52,860 bases of DNA from an uncultured Lachnospiraceae bacterium (GCA_910589195.1 CAJUTC010000021.1:1-52860); one strand, 5' to 3'. Numbered from the stretch's first letter, positions 14,401 to 23,336 are shown. A program made the numbers and translations. The notes: generated by a model from the letters alone, not told the origin.

Positions 14401-16903
14401 GATCCTTTAAATCATGGTACTGGTAAAACTTTAACTCCGCATAGCTGATCCGCCGTGCTGTCGCGCTAACCGTCACCTGGATCTTCTTTGCTGTAAACTT
14501 CTCCTTCGCTGTAAACTCGTAGTAAATTTTCCCTTTGGGATCCTGTTTTGCAAAGATGGTTCCGGCTGCTTCTTTTTTGGTTCCATTTTCATCCCAATAG
14601 TAAGCCTTGCAGGCATTATACCCATAGGTCTGTTCATAATCCGGGATGATAACAATGGTATCCATTTCATAAGGCTGGTCAAAGGTGATAACCGGCGCTT
14701 TATTTTCGGCTGGATATACGCATCCCGCATCCCAATCCAGACGCACCCAGGAAGTTTCATACCTGCCATCGACTACGGCAAATTCCTCGCTGCACAGATT
14801 CACACTGTTTACATGATTATCCACACTGGCAATCCCCTGAGAAAGTCCTCCGCCTGGGTTTGGAACATTGATAAGTTTAAAATTAGGCGTTACAGGCGGT
14901 TCTAAAATCAGAGTAGTACCCATATAGTGCTGAGATGGCCCGCTGGTTCCAATGCGATTCGTTCCTGTCATGTAAATCTCATAAGTCACGTCATCTTTTA
15001 AGCCTGTGATTTCGGTCTTGGTTTCCGTAATCCCGGAAATAGCAGTATATTCCCCATTTGTATTGGCCTTTTCCCGGTAGTACAAAGTGTAACTATCGGT
15101 ACTCTTCATCTTTTTCCAGCTTACGGTCAGCTTCTGGTAGCCTCCGGTAACCTGAATCTGCTCTGGTGGTTTCGGTTTTTGGGCAGCTTCCGGAATCACG
15201 ATAATCGCTTCACTGTAATCGCTTCTCCAGTCGTCATTTACGGATCGCACTTTTACGGTATACTCCTTGTTATTGCTTAAGTCAGATCCGTTTAAATTTT
15301 CTACCAGATAGCTGGTGTCTGTGATCCCCTTAAATACCTGTTCCTGAATCCCGCCTTTCTCGGTTTCACCTGCTACATACACATCATATCCGGTTACATT
15401 TGCCTGACGCCGCCAGGTTATTATAAACTCGGCATCCCCCGGATCACCTGATAATTTATCTGGGATCGATAAATCCGGTTCCGGAATATGATCTTCCATA
15501 TGGTTTAAAAATTCCACCTTGGAAATTTCCGCCAAATTTGTAGAGGCAACCGTTTTGGTGATCCGGATAATAACTTGCTTTATGGGAATCTGCTTTCCTA
15601 AATCAATTAATACGGTTTTTCCCTGAATAGCTTCCTCTTCTGCCAATGGCGTTTCTTCTTCTGTAGGTTCTCCCTCTGTACTAAGAGCCATCATCTGATA
15701 AGAAATCTGAGATGGGCTGGCATGCCTTGTTGGCTGATTGGAAGAATCGGCTGCCGCGGTGGAAAGCCGGTTTGTCAGTTTGGCATCCCCTACCTGCTTT
15801 CCATTTTTTACCATAACCGTATATTCTTTCCCATCCTCAGCGATAAAGGAAATTTCACCATCTTCCATGGCATCTCCCGATCCCATAGGTGGAACGATGG
15901 CAAGTCCCCTGGCCGTAATTGGATTTGTAAATTCAGCCGCTACGGTAACCGAATTACTGTCGGATACTGCCTGATCTCCATCTTTTGGGGAAGCGGTTAA
16001 CACCGATGGTTCCTGGCCTGTTGATACATTAGAAAATATGCTTACCACATCTTCTGGTTTTGTTTCGGAACCATCTGCCGGATTCCCAATGGGATGAATG
16101 CTGTCTGGGGTAATCATGGTTTGATGAATGGCCTTTGCTTCCCGCTTTTCACTGTTGTTATAAAATTTTGAAAAAATTTCCAAATCTCTTAAATCAACAG
16201 TATCATCGCCATTCAGATCACAAAGAGGATCGAATTCCCCTGCTCCATAAACAGCGTCCAGCATTACTTCCAAATCTGCTTCATCTAGGACTTCTTTTGC
16301 CTGATCGCCGCTTGTGAAATTTCCTGCCATCAAAACGCCCATCTTTTGTTTGGAGCTTACTGCTTCTTCATCATATCCATAGTATTCCGGGTAATCATTG
16401 GACAGATAAAGGGTTGTGATGGTTTGGCCTTTGATTATAACATCTTGGGTGTAAGTCAGATAAGCCCCAGGCTCATCCATGCCCTCTAATGTAAGGCGAT
16501 AGGATCCTTCCGGAATCTCTCCCATTTCAAACACACTGCTTTGTCCAATGAAACCGTCCGCGCCTTCCCAGTTGGTTTCAAGAACCCAGTCCAAACCGTT
16601 TAATAGCTCCTGCTTTCTGGCTGTCGATTCACTGGGTTCTAAAAAAGCAGTAAGTTTGCAGTCTTTAGCCCCAAGAAAATTTTTAATTTCCAGTTTCAGT
16701 GTCCCCATGTTGTCTTCCTCGTTGGATGTCACTGAAAATTGGGCATTGGAAGAAGATGATTTTACATTACTTCCAGATGCCTTCTTGGCCTGCTGTCCCC
16801 GATGCGGAACTTGATAAAAACTGCTTCCAAACGCAGTTAACATCGAAGCAGGTGTCTGCAACAACATGCAAACAGCTAAAAGTGAGGCTATTTTTCGTTT
16901 CAT
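11456..16903 (-). CDS. Secreted M60-like zinc metalloprotease with dockerin-like, Fn3 and discoidin-like modules
   Basis: 1815 aa. An N-terminal signal peptide (MKRKIASLLAVCMLLQTPASM) is followed by a carbohydrate-adhesion-like region. Near residue 230 is an EF-hand/dockerin-like stretch (CDLNGDDTVDLRDLEIF). Two Fn3-type domains occupy about 490-665 and a discoidin (F5/8 C)-like domain about 700-830. The catalytic domain carries HEIGHE with zinc ligands H1209 and H1213, catalytic E1210, and a downstream Glu (E1224) matching the HExxH-x(8-28)-E pattern of peptidase M60. A second discoidin-like module (DGDNDTTFTGS, VYVSQDGSTWEKA) lies near the C-terminus. There is no LPXTG anchor. M60 family members cleave mucin-type glycoproteins, so host mucus is the likely target, which is inference. 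AAAGG precedes the ATG. Confidence 0.88.
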   Translation of the reverse strand: MKRKIASLLAVCMLLQTPASMLTAFGSSFYQVPHRGQQAKKASGSNVKSSSSNAQFSVTSNEEDNMGTLKLEIKNFLGAKDCKLTAFLEPSESTARKQELLNGLDWVLETNWEGADGFIGQSSVFEMGEIPEGSYRLTLEGMDEPGAYLTYTQDVIIKGQTITTLYLSNDYPEYYGYDEEAVSSKQKMGVLMAGNFTSGDQAKEVLDEADLEVMLDAVYGAGEFDPLCDLNGDDTVDLRDLEIFSKFYNNSEKREAKAIHQTMITPDSIHPIGNPADGSETKPEDVVSIFSNVSTGQEPSVLTASPKDGDQAVSDSNSVTVAAEFTNPITARGLAIVPPMGSGDAMEDGEISFIAEDGKEYTVMVKNGKQVGDAKLTNRLSTAAADSSNQPTRHASPSQISYQMMALSTEGEPTEEETPLAEEEAIQGKTVLIDLGKQIPIKQVIIRITKTVASTNLAEISKVEFLNHMEDHIPEPDLSIPDKLSGDPGDAEFIITWRRQANVTGYDVYVAGETEKGGIQEQVFKGITDTSYLVENLNGSDLSNNKEYTVKVRSVNDDWRSDYSEAIIVIPEAAQKPKPPEQIQVTGGYQKLTVSWKKMKSTDSYTLYYREKANTNGEYTAISGITETKTEITGLKDDVTYEIYMTGTNRIGTSGPSQHYMGTTLILEPPVTPNFKLINVPNPGGGLSQGIASVDNHVNSVNLCSEEFAVVDGRYETSWVRLDWDAGCVYPAENKAPVITFDQPYEMDTIVIIPDYEQTYGYNACKAYYWDENGTKKEAAGTIFAKQDPKGKIYYEFTAKEKFTAKKIQVTVSATARRISYAELKFYQYHDLKDRIFNLYTDDLHMVLRPEVTKEQIQSLYGELEYVDPVSNEKTPHYDLLKLEIDTALKIFEQGVSSADVIRIDGKLAAKQDSHTGFSGGLNTWQPIGVTGLAGDKVILYVGGEKKTQGEATCLEVIATQYHSESSNLFKSMGQLKIGPNEITIPRITSMADAEAGGQLYVRYNGNYNAEEYAVRVEIPTASEGASSAAKIPVLNVFGVTEEERNTRMEAYVQELEAWNPEEMHEKYHPSSECAYDEKNCVFGATDIAGSKVMFSLPANCVLAGLNRSDRTKVQVLDDTLNAMDEMLTLFYQHKGLSDDPDAGVKNRMPVSRINIRYQRMFEGAFMYAGGAHIGIEWGSAAGMMAGRPLVATNGQYVSGSYFGWGIGHEIGHEINEGAYAVAEVTNNYYALLAQEINPAYGGRWRYPDVYKKVTSGAMGPSSNGAVQLAMYWQLHLAYDKDPHFTTYDAYQEQFDSLFFARVDSYARDTSAAPKPGGVSLSLGGDKDNNLMRLACAAAQMDVLEFFRRWGMEPDEMTRKYAEQFNKTETRAIWLASDTQWENALANPQPDDDTQSSITISGSVSYSETNGSGNEVTIDLSQDGSGEFLGYEVFRCEWKGSTYTRRPICFVPAGESSATDVVSTVNNRAFTYEAIGYDIWLRPTEPVELGTVRVSHNGGLSSQEMTADTNMVTVDVVDDEEPSDDYPDVAEKKDINRVADGDNDTTFTGSTKNGETPEIILHLNREEILTGLEYRLKGSGTPIQAFEVYVSQDGSTWEKAATEETAFTLKETNGVKTQQIIFSSEAKEGEGRQLCSYEASMVKLTAPGQAGTKLSVSELMLIGQTGDKVDLDSDGIGFLQEDYKNPQDNTTILIPKGSLIFTGTYAGNPAYNTVLLWDGNGTIVGGSDGTDIVAKQLIFADDPGDGDLRDIRDGIWVYYIEPDNIPQNLPATVRAELYRVNNAIEQSGQRLVSSTVFVDLPDSIPNINFQGEKGE

Positions 16904-16952
16904 GTTAATTTTCCTTTCATTCTCACTTCTTACATTTTACATAAAACTAATT

Positions 16953-17135
16953 TTACATTTGTTTCCTAACAATCCGGTACTCATCATATAAGCGGAAGTA
17001 GAGGCACTCATACTGGTAATGAGAGAAAAGACGCGCCATCTCATCCTCATCCAGATTTACCGCGCAAACGTATTGCTCCTCTTCTTCATCGTATATCAAA
17101 TGGGCACAGATCTCACATCTGCTATTTCTTTCCAT
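16953..17135 (-). CDS. 60-aa cysteine-containing protein (DUF6472-like)
   Basis: A small acidic protein beginning MERNSRCEICAHLIYDEEEEQYVC, with CxxC and two later cysteines (C24, C44) that could bind a metal, and a tyrosine-rich C-terminal half. The start at 17135 has GGAGAAT 8 bases upstream. The longer frame to 17201 would run far into the Nudix gene and lacks a site. It overlaps the end of the Nudix gene by 14 bases, making it the last gene of a five-gene operon. I recall this family as DUF6472, a Lachnospiraceae family of unknown role; that name is from memory. Confidence 0.75.
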   Translation of the reverse strand: MERNSRCEICAHLIYDEEEEQYVCAVNLDEDEMARLFSHYQYECLYFRLYDEYRIVRKQM

Positions 17136-17616
17136 AAAAATAATTCTCCAAAAGCTGAATGGCAATGCTTCCTTTCCGCATATTGGCATGGGCCTCCTCA
17201 AAGGTCAGCCAGGCGGCTTGATCCACCTCCTCTGAAAGGTGGAATTCCGTCTTTTTTACGTGTGCTTCAAAAGCAAGCATCAGCATATCATTTTTTTCAA
17301 AATAATAGCTTTTGGTATAGCAGAGCGATTCCGGATTCAAACCTAGTTCTTCCATCACCTCCCTTCTGGCTGTTTCTTCTGCGCTTTCACCGCATTTTAT
17401 GTATCCGGCCACGCAGACATAATATTGGTCGGATACATACCCTTGGCGGATTAACGCCACCTCTTCTAGTTCATTGATTACCAGTGTAATAGTACAAGCA
17501 TAGGGCATATCAAACCAGGGACGTTTGCAGGTTTCGCAGTAGGGAACCAGACCTTCGTCGCCGATTTCTTTTTTTTCCAATTGGCTCCCGCATTGCGGGC
17601 AATACATAAATTTCAT
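17122..17616 (-). CDS. Nudix hydrolase with N-terminal zinc ribbon (NudC/NADH pyrophosphatase-like)
   Basis: 164 aa. The N-terminal zinc ribbon has two cysteine pairs (CPQCG and CETCKRPW), as in NudC-type NAD(H) diphosphatases. The Nudix box GYIKCGESAEETARREVMEELG matches Gx5Ex7REVxEExG, so the metal-binding glutamates are intact. These enzymes hydrolyse nucleoside diphosphates linked to other groups; NAD(H) or a capped nucleotide is plausible. It is shorter than full NudC, lacking the N-terminal domain. The ATG at 17616 overlaps the stop of the upstream gene as ATGA, and GAGGT lies just before it. It is the fourth gene of the DUF5717 operon. Confidence 0.88.
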   Translation of the reverse strand: MKFMYCPQCGSQLEKKEIGDEGLVPYCETCKRPWFDMPYACTITLVINELEEVALIRQGYVSDQYYVCVAGYIKCGESAEETARREVMEELGLNPESLCYTKSYYFEKNDMLMLAFEAHVKKTEFHLSEEVDQAAWLTFEEAHANMRKGSIAIQLLENYFYGKK

Positions 17617-18428
17617 AACATACCTCGATATTCTTTCTTCCATTTTTTTACCATAGCAGAGGCGCCAGGCAGTCGCTGTGCCTGATCCTTTAGAAAAAGC
17701 TCATCCAGTTCCTTTACTGCTTCTGATTCCTGGCCTTTGGTCTTTGCCTCCATAATCCGTTTCTCCCATTTGTCCTGCCTGGCATTGGTAAAAGCAGCCT
17801 GGTAACGCTGGGCAATCGGCATATTGGGTTCAAAGGATTTTAAGTAATATATTTTTTCAATAATCCCTTCATTCTGGCGATCATACGAATAGGCACGATC
17901 ATATGCCTGATAAGCTTTTTCAAACCGGAACAGTCTGGCCTGGCAGGCTCCAAGACAGCACAAAACCCGGCTGAAAAAATGATCATTGATTACCAGATCC
18001 GGCTCCATCTCCAAAAGCTTCTCATATAAGCGGATTGCCCGTCCGTATTGCTTTTTCCCAAACAGATAATCTGCCCGCTCCTTTCCATACTCTGCCGGAT
18101 GTTTTTTTCGATAATCAATCAGCGTCTGACGGTACTGGCTCACCTCAGCCGAAGTATAATACTGGCAATGGGTTAAAATTAAAAGCAGCATATTGTCGGA
18201 GCTTTCCCCGCTCCGCTTCCAATTCTCCAGCTTCTCCGCTAACGGCTCCATATTTAAATCTTTGCGTATAAATTGAATCAGACGATTATCCACAAAATCA
18301 TCCATAACCAGCAGGGGATTGTTATAAATTACATAGCAAAGCTCCTGGGACGAATGAAGATGTACTCCCAGCTCCGGAACCTCAAACGGATTCCGGACTG
18401 GCTCCATCCGGCATAAAATCAGACTCAT
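17613..18428 (-). CDS. TPR-like protein of the DUF5716/DUF5717 operon
   Basis: 271 aa, soluble, no signal peptide. The middle contains TPR-type helical pairs (ADYLFGKKQYGRAIRLYEKLLEMEPD, VLCCLGACQARLFRFEKAYQAYDRAYSYD). The N-terminal ~90 residues (MSLILCRMEPVRNPFEVPELGVHLHSSQELCYVIYNNP) are distinctive and resemble nothing I recognise. The C-terminus is strongly charged (KKWKKEYRGML). ATGA overlaps link it to both neighbours (18428 with the actin-fold gene, 17613 with the Nudix gene), so synthesis is translationally coupled. It is most simply a helical-repeat partner of the neighbouring actin-fold and giant proteins. Function unknown. Confidence 0.82.
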   Translation of the reverse strand: MSLILCRMEPVRNPFEVPELGVHLHSSQELCYVIYNNPLLVMDDFVDNRLIQFIRKDLNMEPLAEKLENWKRSGESSDNMLLLILTHCQYYTSAEVSQYRQTLIDYRKKHPAEYGKERADYLFGKKQYGRAIRLYEKLLEMEPDLVINDHFFSRVLCCLGACQARLFRFEKAYQAYDRAYSYDRQNEGIIEKIYYLKSFEPNMPIAQRYQAAFTNARQDKWEKRIMEAKTKGQESEAVKELDELFLKDQAQRLPGASAMVKKWKKEYRGML

Positions 18429-19654
18429 ATTTCAATCTCCTTGCGTATGATAGCGTCGGAGGCCGGAAACAGCTCCCCAAAGCCTTTATCCTGTATCGCA
18501 ATCACCATGGTTTTTTCATCCGAAAACGCAACACGCACCCGGATTCTGGTAGTCCTGTTAGGACGGGGCGGAAAGCCTTCTAAGGGAATCTTAATTTGTC
18601 TGATTCCCTTCGCATCCACTGGCTGAACCTGCAGAACCAGCTCATTTTGCTGATCCAAAATAAACTCCATAATGCTTTTGGCCTCATACCAGCTATCTCC
18701 GGAAGCGGCAACTACAAGCTGGGTCAGCCGTTCATCGTGGAGTACTTCCATGGAAACCGTAGCCTTCAGCCGCCCTTCACATATCATGATATAAGGGAAT
18801 GCCGTTTCTTCTGCCACAAAATCCGCCGCCTTTAAGGCGGCCCCTTTTACATACAGATGGGATTCCGCATACACCTTTCTCCGTTTCCCTATCAATTTCA
18901 TAAAACCGGAAGACCAGTCAGTTTTTTCAAAACCTTTGCCAGTCAGCAGGATAGCCGAAAACAATTTTTTCGAAAGCATCCGCTCCCCGCATATGTATAA
19001 CATCCGGTCTGCCTGTTTCATTCCAGAAAACGTATCCAAAAGATCCAGTGTAAGTCCATTTTCAATTTGCTGGCAATCGGCGGTTACCATTGCCTGGCGT
19101 CCTCCCCGCTGCACCCGCATTTCGTAATACCAAAGCCCAGCTTTCGAAAAGTCAAACAGTGCCACCTGATTCGTCCAGACCTCTTTTTTCTGACTGAGAA
19201 TATAGTAAAGAAAACTTTCGCTGTAACTGATTACATGGAATCGGTTCCTTGGCACATCCAGATAATCCGCGCAATATAGCAAGCAGTCCATGATCTGGCT
19301 GTTTACCTCTGGAAGGGTAACAACCAACTGGAGGATCCGTTCCGTGTTTTGTTCTTGTTTTACCTTTGCGATTACCTGCTTTAAAAAATGTTGCAGCAGC
19401 TCCTGTCCGGTAAAACCAAATTCGTTTACTGCGGCAGGATCTTTTTTCCAGGCGTAGCTTAAAAAACCTCTAGCTACGATCCCGTCATCTGACAGCTTTT
19501 CTAAATAGACATCCTGGCCAATGCGCCAGCCGTCTTCCTCTTTTTTTTTGCCTATTACAGTTGGAAACATCCATATTTTTTCATTCCCGCCGCAAGCAAC
19601 TTGTGTATAGCTGTCACACAAGTCAAGCCCTATCACAAGCCCGTTCACAGACAT
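18425..19654 (-). CDS. Actin/Hsp70-fold protein, degenerate (DUF5716-like)
   Basis: 409 aa. The N-terminus has an Hsp70-like phosphate-1 loop, VIGLDLCDSYTQVACGG, and the segment VVTLPEVNSQIMDCLLYCADYL resembles the Hsp70 helix after the connect-1 strand. The expected phosphate-2 motif (DLGGGT) reads FDFSKAGLWYYEM, so the glycines are missing and ATP hydrolysis is doubtful. A possible third segment is YICGERMLSKKLF. The C-terminal part (about 300-409) is beta-rich (TRIRVRVAFSDEKTMVIAIQDKGFGELF) and may replace the substrate-binding domain. The ATG at 19654 has AAAGGAG upstream. I recall this as DUF5716, from memory. It lies 52 bases after the giant gene and overlaps the TPR-like gene by 4 bases. 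Confidence 0.78.
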   Translation of the reverse strand: MSVNGLVIGLDLCDSYTQVACGGNEKIWMFPTVIGKKKEEDGWRIGQDVYLEKLSDDGIVARGFLSYAWKKDPAAVNEFGFTGQELLQHFLKQVIAKVKQEQNTERILQLVVTLPEVNSQIMDCLLYCADYLDVPRNRFHVISYSESFLYYILSQKKEVWTNQVALFDFSKAGLWYYEMRVQRGGRQAMVTADCQQIENGLTLDLLDTFSGMKQADRMLYICGERMLSKKLFSAILLTGKGFEKTDWSSGFMKLIGKRRKVYAESHLYVKGAALKAADFVAEETAFPYIMICEGRLKATVSMEVLHDERLTQLVVAASGDSWYEAKSIMEFILDQQNELVLQVQPVDAKGIRQIKIPLEGFPPRPNRTTRIRVRVAFSDEKTMVIAIQDKGFGELFPASDAIIRKEIEI

Positions 19655-19706
19655 TTCCCACTCCTTTCTCTGTCGCAACCATCTATCATCGAAACGTTAT
19701 CAAATT

Positions 19707-22700
19707 TTACTCAGCAGCAGGAAACAGTTCTTCTAACGCCGCGTTTTGCGTTAAATACTCCTGCATGCTTTTTTTCAATCCGTTTTCTTCTTTCATACTT
19801 AAGCACAAACCCATATCATTTAATCGTGCAAAACGGCTTTCTTTTATGTCGCTTCCTGAAAGCTCGTAAAGGATGCTCCCTTCCGCGGCTTTCATCTTTT
19901 CCCCTTCATCTTTTTCATACCGGTAGATTTTATATTCCAGCTTTTCTCCCTCAAACAGTACTTTTTGGCAGACAAAAATCCCCTCATAAATACGTCTAAG
20001 CTCTTCCCGGTGAAAGCTTTCCTCATCCGGAAGAATCCGGATAAACAATTCCAATTGATCCTCTTTGCTCCCTTCAAAGCAAATCATAGCTTTATCCCGA
20101 ATATACTGAGGGATGCGCACAAAGGAAGAAAGCTTTTTTGTATAGGGAAAAATCAGCCCTTCCTTAATTAAAAGTTCTACCATGCGCTTGCACAATGCCT
20201 TTTGATCGTTTTCCAGTTCACGGCATTCTGAATAATATTTTGTCAATGCCAGCAGGTAAATTTGCGAAACCTTTTCCATATCTTCCGCCCGGTTTACCGT
20301 ACTTTCCAAATACGCGAACACCTTTTCATCCGCTGGTTCATGCTTTAAGAAATAGCCAATGGATTTTACCGTAAAATACGCCTTCATTACCGTTTCATTC
20401 AGCCGTTTCCGTTTGGAGTAAAATGAGAAGGTCTGCTCCAACCGTTTGACATTTCCAGAAAACATCATCTGGCACAACAGCCGCTCATCCAAATCATATA
20501 GTTCTACCCTGGCAGAAGCCGCCTGGGACAGAAGTTTAAACATTTGGCTGGAATTTCCGTTAAAATGTTCACATAAGTAATCCAGAAGCACACTGTCGGC
20601 TTTTCCCGCTGTAAAAACCTGAAAGGACAGCTTTAGCAAAAATTCATCCTCATCAAATAAATTTTGCAGAATCATTTTGCCGCACAGCTTCGCAAGATAA
20701 TAAGACCCAATACTTTCCCAGCCATAGGTCTTTAGCATATGATATGCTTCTTCTAAATAATTCTGGCTGATTAAGGTTTCGCACACCAAAATCCGCTCCT
20801 TGCGTGACATTGCCATTGTATCCAATGTAAGCAAATAAGCGCATTCGCTGGTTCTTGAATTCTCTTCCCCCGCCAAATTCCGGTAATAATGAATCACATT
20901 ACCCAAAAGAACCTTCCGATATAATTCGTTAAAAGGAAGCTCTTTTATAGCACGCTCCAAAACATGAACCTGCTTTTCATTAATCGAATCCTGGGAGATA
21001 ATCGTTCTGCATGCTGTCAAGCTAAGCATAGAATGCTCCGGATTAATCTGAAAACACTGATCCAGCAATTCCGGCTTATTCATAACCGGAATCTTAATAT
21101 AGGATACATCATAATATCGGTTTCCAAAAGCATCCTGAAACAAAATCACGGCCTTATCCGAAAATAATGGTACAAACGCAATTCCATCTGATAAGAGATA
21201 AACGTCCTCTTTTGTTAACTCCTCATACCGGATCACCACATATTTCATCTGCTGGTTCCTGCATAAAATCCGGTAAGAGCGGAGAATTGCCGGCAATACC
21301 TTTGCTACCGGCTTATCGATCATATCTTTAAAAATCATATGATCATAGATAACCGCCAGGCTGCTGCTGATCTGGGATTTGAATAGCTGCTTCATCGCAA
21401 ACTGTTCCATATCCCGCTCATACGTTTGATATATTTTAGAAGAAGGTTTCATAAACTGCAAAATATTTTGATATAATGCAGAACGGGTTGTTTCATCCGG
21501 GGTATTGGCATAAGAAAAATAAAGCAATACCTCCTTTGGAAGAAGATGATCATAATGATCCGGAAGCGAATAGAGATAGTATTCATAAAGCCGGGTCAGG
21601 TTTATCTTGCTGGCCAGCGCCTTTTCATACCACTTAAAGTCTTCCGCCTGCTTACACTCACCTTTTATCATCATACAGCATACTGCCGCTAAAATTTCCT
21701 TTCTCGGATACTTTTGATATAATTGCTCTAATAACCGATGAAGCCACATTTGGTAATGCTTTTCCGATCCGGCCATCTTGGCAATCCGTACTGCCATCTT
21801 CTCTTCTACAATTTCTTTTTTTGCGGCAAAATGCAAAACCTGTATGGTAAAATCATCCATCCTCTGCAAAAATTCCGGATGATTCTGAAAAAGCCTGTAT
21901 GCGTGAAGATACAGAAACGGGCTATGGAACCCATTTTCGTACAGCCGCCGTATATCCCCCAAAAATGTGTACGGTGTTTCCTTTACGGTTTCATCTAATT
22001 CTAATCGGATAAAAAATAAAAATGGATACTTTCCTTCAGCAAGCTGCTTTTTCACCATCCGAAGGAGGGATTCCTTTTGGCCTGAATTTGGCTTAAGCTT
22101 CTGGCAAAGGTACTGATAAAAGCAGTAATGCTCAATCATATCACGTCTGGATAAAAGGATTTCATTTCTGCATTCCTCTAAAATCCGGGAAGCCTGCTCC
22201 TCTTTTCCGGTTCGGAGCAAGGTTTCGGCCATCCAAAGAGCGGCCAGATTTTTATCTCCTGGCACATTCTGCATAATATCCAATTCTTGAAGCATCCGCT
22301 GGCAAAGAACCTCCCGATCGGAACGGTTGCAGGCCTCTTCCAGGCGAAGGCTGACAAACCGGATTAGCGCCTGGCGGAATCGGAAAGTGCTTACATATGT
22401 GGCATCCACCGTTTCATCCCCTTCCACCTGAAACGGAACCACCCATGATTCTTTTGCCGTACTCAGGCGGATGCTTCCATAATTCTTTCCTCTATGAAGC
22501 CGTTCTGGTAAAATCCGATAAGGGATCCTGCAGATATCCTGTTCAAAGTCCCTGCCGCTTACATGTTTTTTCGTTATTTCAAGAAATGCCCCGTCTGCCT
22601 TCACTTCCACAGAAACAAATCCCCACAGGTTCTTTCGAAGTTCAATCACCCCTTCGGCGCCATCCACCGGATAATCATACTTCCTTAACTGCCGGGAAAC

Positions 22701-23282
22701 CTCAAACGATACCGGTTTTTTAAGACCCAGGGCAACTAAAAACTCTTCTAACTGGTTTCCTCTGTCACCATGGCCTTTTAAGCCGTCGTAAATTGCTCGG
22801 GTATAGATATCCTGCATAAAACAAGTTTCTGTAAAATCCTGATAATCAAACAGACGCAGCGCCGTATCCGGCTTTTCTTTTGCAAGCTTCGCAAAATCCT
22901 CCGGGGTTTTTAGTCCTGCCAGGGTTTGTCCGGATACGCCAAGCTGTACGCGGAACAAGAAGGGAAGCTTCTTTTCTCCCCCATTCGTCACTAACTCAAA
23001 CTCACCACTTATGGTATCTCCATCTTCTAGGTATCTTGCATCCACCTCATAAGAAATCCGGTTCCTCAAGCCTCCGAAAGCGGATGTAGCCACCGTTACT
23101 CTGGTGTGATTGGTATAGGCCAGGCCTTTTATATGAAGGCCGTTTCCACTATTTACATAAAACTCCCATACTCCTGTTGAGCCGGCTTGGATAGTTTCTT
23201 CAATCCGATCTGGCATAATCAGGATCTGTGGGACATCCATATCCAGAATCCCTCTGGCTAATAGATTAATTCGTTCTTTCAT
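19707..23282 (-). CDS. Giant 1191-aa helical-repeat protein with N-terminal beta domains (DUF5717-like)
   Basis: No signal peptide and no convincing membrane segment, so probably cytosolic. Residues about 15-120 form a beta-sandwich-like domain (TGVWEFYVNSGNGLHIKGLAYTN and further strands). A short linker is followed by a second beta-rich region at about 205-300 (NLWGFVSVEVKADGAFLEI, YGSIRLSTAKESWVVPFQVEG). The remaining ~880 residues are almost wholly helical, with irregular TPR-like pairs (AALWMAETLLRTGKEEQASRIL, ETLISQNYLEEAYHMLKTYG). AGGTG precedes the ATG. It is the first gene of a five-gene operon and is divergent from DUF4364. I recall the family as DUF5717, common in Lachnospiraceae next to DUF5716, with no known function. 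Its size and repeats suggest a scaffold. Confidence 0.85.
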   Translation of the reverse strand: MKERINLLARGILDMDVPQILIMPDRIEETIQAGSTGVWEFYVNSGNGLHIKGLAYTNHTRVTVATSAFGGLRNRISYEVDARYLEDGDTISGEFELVTNGGEKKLPFLFRVQLGVSGQTLAGLKTPEDFAKLAKEKPDTALRLFDYQDFTETCFMQDIYTRAIYDGLKGHGDRGNQLEEFLVALGLKKPVSFEVSRQLRKYDYPVDGAEGVIELRKNLWGFVSVEVKADGAFLEITKKHVSGRDFEQDICRIPYRILPERLHRGKNYGSIRLSTAKESWVVPFQVEGDETVDATYVSTFRFRQALIRFVSLRLEEACNRSDREVLCQRMLQELDIMQNVPGDKNLAALWMAETLLRTGKEEQASRILEECRNEILLSRRDMIEHYCFYQYLCQKLKPNSGQKESLLRMVKKQLAEGKYPFLFFIRLELDETVKETPYTFLGDIRRLYENGFHSPFLYLHAYRLFQNHPEFLQRMDDFTIQVLHFAAKKEIVEEKMAVRIAKMAGSEKHYQMWLHRLLEQLYQKYPRKEILAAVCCMMIKGECKQAEDFKWYEKALASKINLTRLYEYYLYSLPDHYDHLLPKEVLLYFSYANTPDETTRSALYQNILQFMKPSSKIYQTYERDMEQFAMKQLFKSQISSSLAVIYDHMIFKDMIDKPVAKVLPAILRSYRILCRNQQMKYVVIRYEELTKEDVYLLSDGIAFVPLFSDKAVILFQDAFGNRYYDVSYIKIPVMNKPELLDQCFQINPEHSMLSLTACRTIISQDSINEKQVHVLERAIKELPFNELYRKVLLGNVIHYYRNLAGEENSRTSECAYLLTLDTMAMSRKERILVCETLISQNYLEEAYHMLKTYGWESIGSYYLAKLCGKMILQNLFDEDEFLLKLSFQVFTAGKADSVLLDYLCEHFNGNSSQMFKLLSQAASARVELYDLDERLLCQMMFSGNVKRLEQTFSFYSKRKRLNETVMKAYFTVKSIGYFLKHEPADEKVFAYLESTVNRAEDMEKVSQIYLLALTKYYSECRELENDQKALCKRMVELLIKEGLIFPYTKKLSSFVRIPQYIRDKAMICFEGSKEDQLELFIRILPDEESFHREELRRIYEGIFVCQKVLFEGEKLEYKIYRYEKDEGEKMKAAEGSILYELSGSDIKESRFARLNDMGLCLSMKEENGLKKSMQEYLTQNAALEELFPAAE

Positions 23283-23336
23283 ATTTGTGTCACCTGAAAA
23301 TTTACCTGATATTGTATTATTCTATCATATTTCCGC

